Part shown: positions 60,583-64,000 of the stretch, piece by piece
Position numbering within the stretch: position 1 is the first letter of the stretch
Layout: every line of letters begins with the position of its first letter
From: UBA6170 sp942491385
GTDB lineage: Bacteria > Chloroflexota > Anaerolineae > Anaerolineales > Anaerolineaceae
Direction of reading: 5' to 3'
Length of the DNA: 64,000 nt
NCBI GenBank assembly: GCA_942491385.1
Contig: CALOAF010000006.1
Location: 1 to 64,000, forward strand
Position numbers and translations under genes: made by a program
Notes under the pieces: model-generated
What the model saw: the letters and a program-made list of their open reading frames with translations, nothing else
Databases searched by the model: none
Told to the model about the DNA's origin: nothing

Positions 60583-63500
60583 ATGCAGAGAAAATATACG
60601 AATCGATCATTCCTGGATGCCATACAAGAACGCGTGTTAATTTACGATGGGGCAATGGGAACCAGTTTGCAAAATATGGAGCTGACAGCGAAAGATTTTG
60701 GCGGGGAAAAATATTTTGGTTGCAATGATTTTCTTGTGATCAGCCATCCTGAGGTTGTGCAAAAAGTTCACCGATCATTTTTAGAGGTAGGTGTTGACGT
60801 TTTAGAAACGAATTCATTTCGATCCAATAGAATTACCCTGACAGAATATGGATTACAGGATAGGATTGTTGAAATCAATAAAAAAGCTGCAGAATTAGCC
60901 AGAAATCTTGCGGATGAATTCTCAATAATGACAAATCAGAAACGATTCGTGGCAGGTTCCATTGGGCCATCCGGTAAATTACCAAGTATGGAAGATCCTG
61001 AATTATCAAATGTTCGATTTGATGAACTGGTTTCAGTTTTTCAGGAACAATCCAAAGGATTAATTTTAGGTGGCGTAGACCTATTAATAATCGAGACATC
61101 TCAGGACATCCTGGAAGTTAAAGCCTGTATTCTTGGCATCCAACAAGCATTTGAAGAAACAGGTATTTACTTACCCATTCAGGCACAGGTTACATTGGAT
61201 ACAACCGGGCGCATGCTTTTGGGAACAGATATCGCAGCAGCATTGGCAATATTGGAAAACCTTCCAATTGATGTGATTGGGTTGAACTGTTCCACCGGTC
61301 CTGAACATATGCGTGAACCCATTTCCTTCTTAGGGGAGAATTCCGTCTTACCCGTCTCCTGTATTCCAAACGCAGGTTTACCTCTGAATGTGAATGGAGA
61401 GGCAGTTTATCCGTTATCACCAACCGAATTTGCCGATGCTTTGACTGAGTTTATCGAAAAATACCAAATCAGCGTGGTGGGCGGTTGTTGTGGTACAACG
61501 CCTTCCCACTTAAAAGAATTGGTAGAGAAAGTTGGCGGGAAGAAACATCCACCGCGACCAATTCTTCACCGGGCACAATTAGCCTCTGCCATTCAAGTTA
61601 TGAATATACAGCAGGAACCGGCCCCATTTTTAATTGGAGAAAGACTGAACACTCAGGGTAGTCGCAAGTTTAAACAAATCATATTAGATCAGGATTATGA
61701 AAGTGTCTTAGGTATTGCTCAGCAACAAGTGGATAGTGGTGCACATGGTTTGGATATTTGTGTAGCGTTGACTGAAAGAGCGGATGAAGCCGAGACGATT
61801 CGAAGAGTTATTAAAAAAATTGCACCAAACATTAAAGTTCCGCTGGTCATTGATTCGACAGAGCTGGATGTGATGGAAATGGCATTGCAAACAGCACCAG
61901 GACGTTGCATGATTAATTCGACCCATTTTGAATCTGGCAGAGAAAAAGCTGACAAAGTATTTCATCTGGCAAAAAAATACAATGCTGCCGTTTTGGTACT
62001 GACTATTGATGAAGCTGGTATGGCCAAAACAGCGCAACGGAAATTAGAAATTACCAGACGTCTGGTTGATGTGGCTGTGAATGAGCATGGATTATTACCT
62101 TCAGACCTGGTGATAGACGCGTTAACTTTTACACTGGCTACAGGTGATCCTGAATTCAATTTATCGGCTCAAGAGACGATCGAAGGAATACGATTAATCA
62201 AACAAAATATACCTGAAGTCCACACCTCATTGGGGGTTAGCAATGTATCCTTTGGATTATCTTTAGCTGCTCGTGCTGTCTTAAATAGTGTTATGTTATA
62301 TCATTCAGTCCAGGCCGGATTGGATATGGCAATAGTTAACCCTGCACATATCACTCCCTATTTGGAAATTTCTGAAGAAGAAAGACAACTGGCAGAGGAT
62401 CTTATTTTTTATAGAAAAGAAACTGCTTTACAGGATTTGATTGGCTTTTATGATAAGAATAGCAATCAATCAGGTGAAAAAGACTCAAAACAGGATGTCT
62501 TTCTGAGATTGATGACACCAGAAGAACGCCTGCATTGGAGTATTGTTCATCGTAAAAAAGAAGGTGTTGAAAAAGATATTGATTCATTAATCGAAAATCG
62601 AGGTGCATTATCTTCCTCTGATCAAGCAGTAAAAATTCTTAACACTGTATTATTACCTGCCATGAAAGAGGTAGGCGATAAATTTGGCACCGGTGAATTG
62701 ATTCTTCCTTTTGTGCTGCAGTCAGCTGAAGTCATGAAAAAATCTGTTGCTCATTTGGAGCATTATCTGGAGAAAATGGAAGGGGTGAGTAAAGGTTTGA
62801 TGGTGTTGGCCACTGTTTATGGGGATGTTCACGATATCGGGAAAAACCTGGTTAAGACAATTTTAACAAATAATGGCTACGATGTGATCGATTTGGGAAA
62901 ACAGGTGCCTGCAGAGACGATTATCTCGAAAGCGATTGAATTAAACGCAAATGCAATTGGATTAAGTGCCCTTCTAGTGAGTACCAGCAAACAAATGCCA
63001 TTAATTATTAATGAATTGCAGCGCAGAAACTCCCATATCCCCGTCTTGATTGGTGGCGCAGCGATAAACCGCCGATTTGGGCGACGGATCCTGATGACAG
63101 ACTCAAATGAATATTATCAGGGAGGTGTGTTCTATTGCAAAGATGCATTTGAAGGTTTGTCCACGATGGATCAAATTATGAATTCATCTGAATTAGGAAA
63201 TCTCATGGATCAGATTATCAAAGAATCTGATATGGAACTGGGAAGACAGTCACAGAAAAAGCCTGAGAATCTGACCCAGGAAATCAAAAAATCCAATATT
63301 CAATTCGCTGATCGAATTCCAGAAGTCGCGAGTTGGGGACCGCGGGTAGTTGAATCCATGTCTTTAGAAGCAGTTTTTGAGCATCTTTCTCTAAATGAGC
63401 TTTTCAGACTGTCATGGGGAGCTAAAAATACCCATGGCGCAGAATGGGAAAAATTAAAGAATGGTTTCGAAACCAGATTAGCCCAGATGAAAAAAGATGC

Positions 63501-64000
63501 CATCCAAAATGGATGGCTTAAACCAAAAGCTGTTTACGGTTTTTCCCTGTCCAGTCCTCAGGAAACGATCTGCTGGTGTATAACGCAAGCACTATTTCGA
63601 ATTCAGAACCGCAAGTCCTGGAGGTGTTCAATTTTCCCAGACAAGCAGGAGGGGAAAACCTTAGTCTCGCAGATTATTTTGCACCAGTTGAAAGTGGAAA
63701 AATGGATGTTGTAGCTCTTCAGGTGGTAACAGTCGGTAATAAGGCTACCGAACGGTTTGAGAAATTACAGGCCAGAGGCGATTATGCGGAAGCTTATTTT
63801 TCGCATGGACTGTCAGTACAGACGGCTGAAGCAACAGCAGATTATATTCATACCCATATTCGCAGAGAATTAGGTTTGGATAAAGAACAGGGAAAACGTT
63901 ACTCCTGGGGATATCCTGCGATTCCAGATCTAGATGATCATCAAAAAGTTTTCAGGTTATTGCCGGTCGAGAAAGAATTGAATATGCAGCTTACTTCCGC
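60583..64000 (+). CDS. metH: Cobalamin-dependent methionine synthase, frameshifted and 3' partial
   Basis: Transfers a methyl group from methyltetrahydrofolate to homocysteine via cobalamin. ATG at 60583 after GGAGAG; an in-frame TTG at 60562 is not needed. Homocysteine domain (about 1-310) with zinc ligands Cys236 (NCSTGP), Cys302/Cys303 (GGCCGTTPSH); pterin domain (about 335-615); B12 cap (about 640-740); B12-binding domain with GDVHDIGKN (His750) and GLSALLVSTSKQMP; then the reactivation domain, in which the frame is lost. At 63540-63544 five T occur where six would keep the frame (about residue 986). The correct frame resumes immediately and is open to the window end (FNFPRQAGG..., then ALQVVTVGN and GLDKEQGKRYSWGYPA). 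So either a real mutation or a sequencing shortfall in a T run. Confidence 0.93.

Noticed and set aside
63500..63720. Two-gene (split) MetH, or programmed frameshifting
   Set aside because: The downstream frame continues mid-domain without a start codon or ribosome site, and a five-T run with no stimulatory structure is more easily a one-base loss.
1..64000. CRISPR array, insertion sequence or integron in the window
   Set aside because: No regularly spaced repeats, transposase-like gene or integrase was recognised on either strand.

Overview
The window reads as a chromosomal segment of an anaerobic, AT-rich bacterium of the Chloroflexota, most likely class Anaerolineae. This is inferred from several family-level traits together: a complex I cluster with two NuoM genes, a b-delta fused ATP synthase subunit, a DUF5667 protein beside an ECF sigma factor, a membrane glycosyltransferase fused to NHL repeats, tandem LysM-M23 lipoproteins with a Gly-Gly-Pro-His signature, and fermentative indolepyruvate and aldehyde ferredoxin oxidoreductases. 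No marker gene was searched, so the placement is an inference. Genes are dense, with no intact mobile element, CRISPR array or prophage.

Layout. 0-8.8 kb: the membrane arm of complex I (nuoL partial, nuoM, a second nuoM, nuoN), then a separately promoted F0 operon (atpI/Z, atpB, atpE, atpF-H fusion) that ends at a terminator without the F1 genes. 8.8-20.7 kb: a MurE-type ligase, then a minus-strand block: rpsO-pnp; a probable operon gmd, low-molecular-weight phosphatase, MazG, LOG protein, proS and an alpha-solenoid protein; and a ClpC-type ATPase. 21-32.7 kb: a GNAT acetyltransferase, a small 4-TM protein, a tungsten aldehyde oxidoreductase with its MoaD-like neighbour, an EamA exporter, a 640-bp non-coding gap with a tiny gene remnant, a 1170-residue glycosyltransferase-NHL protein, an AmpG-like transporter and an ECF sigma/DUF5667 pair. 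32.9-41 kb: two Hsp20 chaperones, a SUI1/YciH protein, an acyl-CoA synthetase (ADP-forming) with iorA-iorB, mnmA and a mannose-6-phosphate isomerase.

41.2-44 kb is the one disturbed zone. A frameshifted class V aminotransferase is followed by about 1.16 kb of non-coding, homopolymer-rich sequence (including a run of 12 G) that reaches the 3' end of a tRNA-Pro gene. 44-53.8 kb is the most distinctive accessory region: an AAC(3)-like acetyltransferase fused to an M28-like peptidase/DUF4910 module, then four consecutive lipoproteins. These are a polysaccharide deacetylase and three paralogues that each join LysM, a helical domain with a conserved Glu, and an M23 endopeptidase; together they look like a cell-wall remodelling locus. 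An MFS exporter follows.

53.8-60.3 kb is a minus-strand run: OsmC, a two-domain disulfide oxidoreductase and a zinc-ribbon protein, preceded by a zinc anti-sigma factor, ECF sigma factor, tsaD, an M24 peptidase, selA and a small membrane protein. 60.4-64 kb holds a SAM-I riboswitch and metH, whose reading frame is broken by a one-base shortfall in a T run. Energy metabolism suggested by the window combines a proton-type ATP synthase and complex I with substrate-level phosphorylation from 2-oxo acids. selA implies selenocysteine use, although no selenoprotein is visible here.
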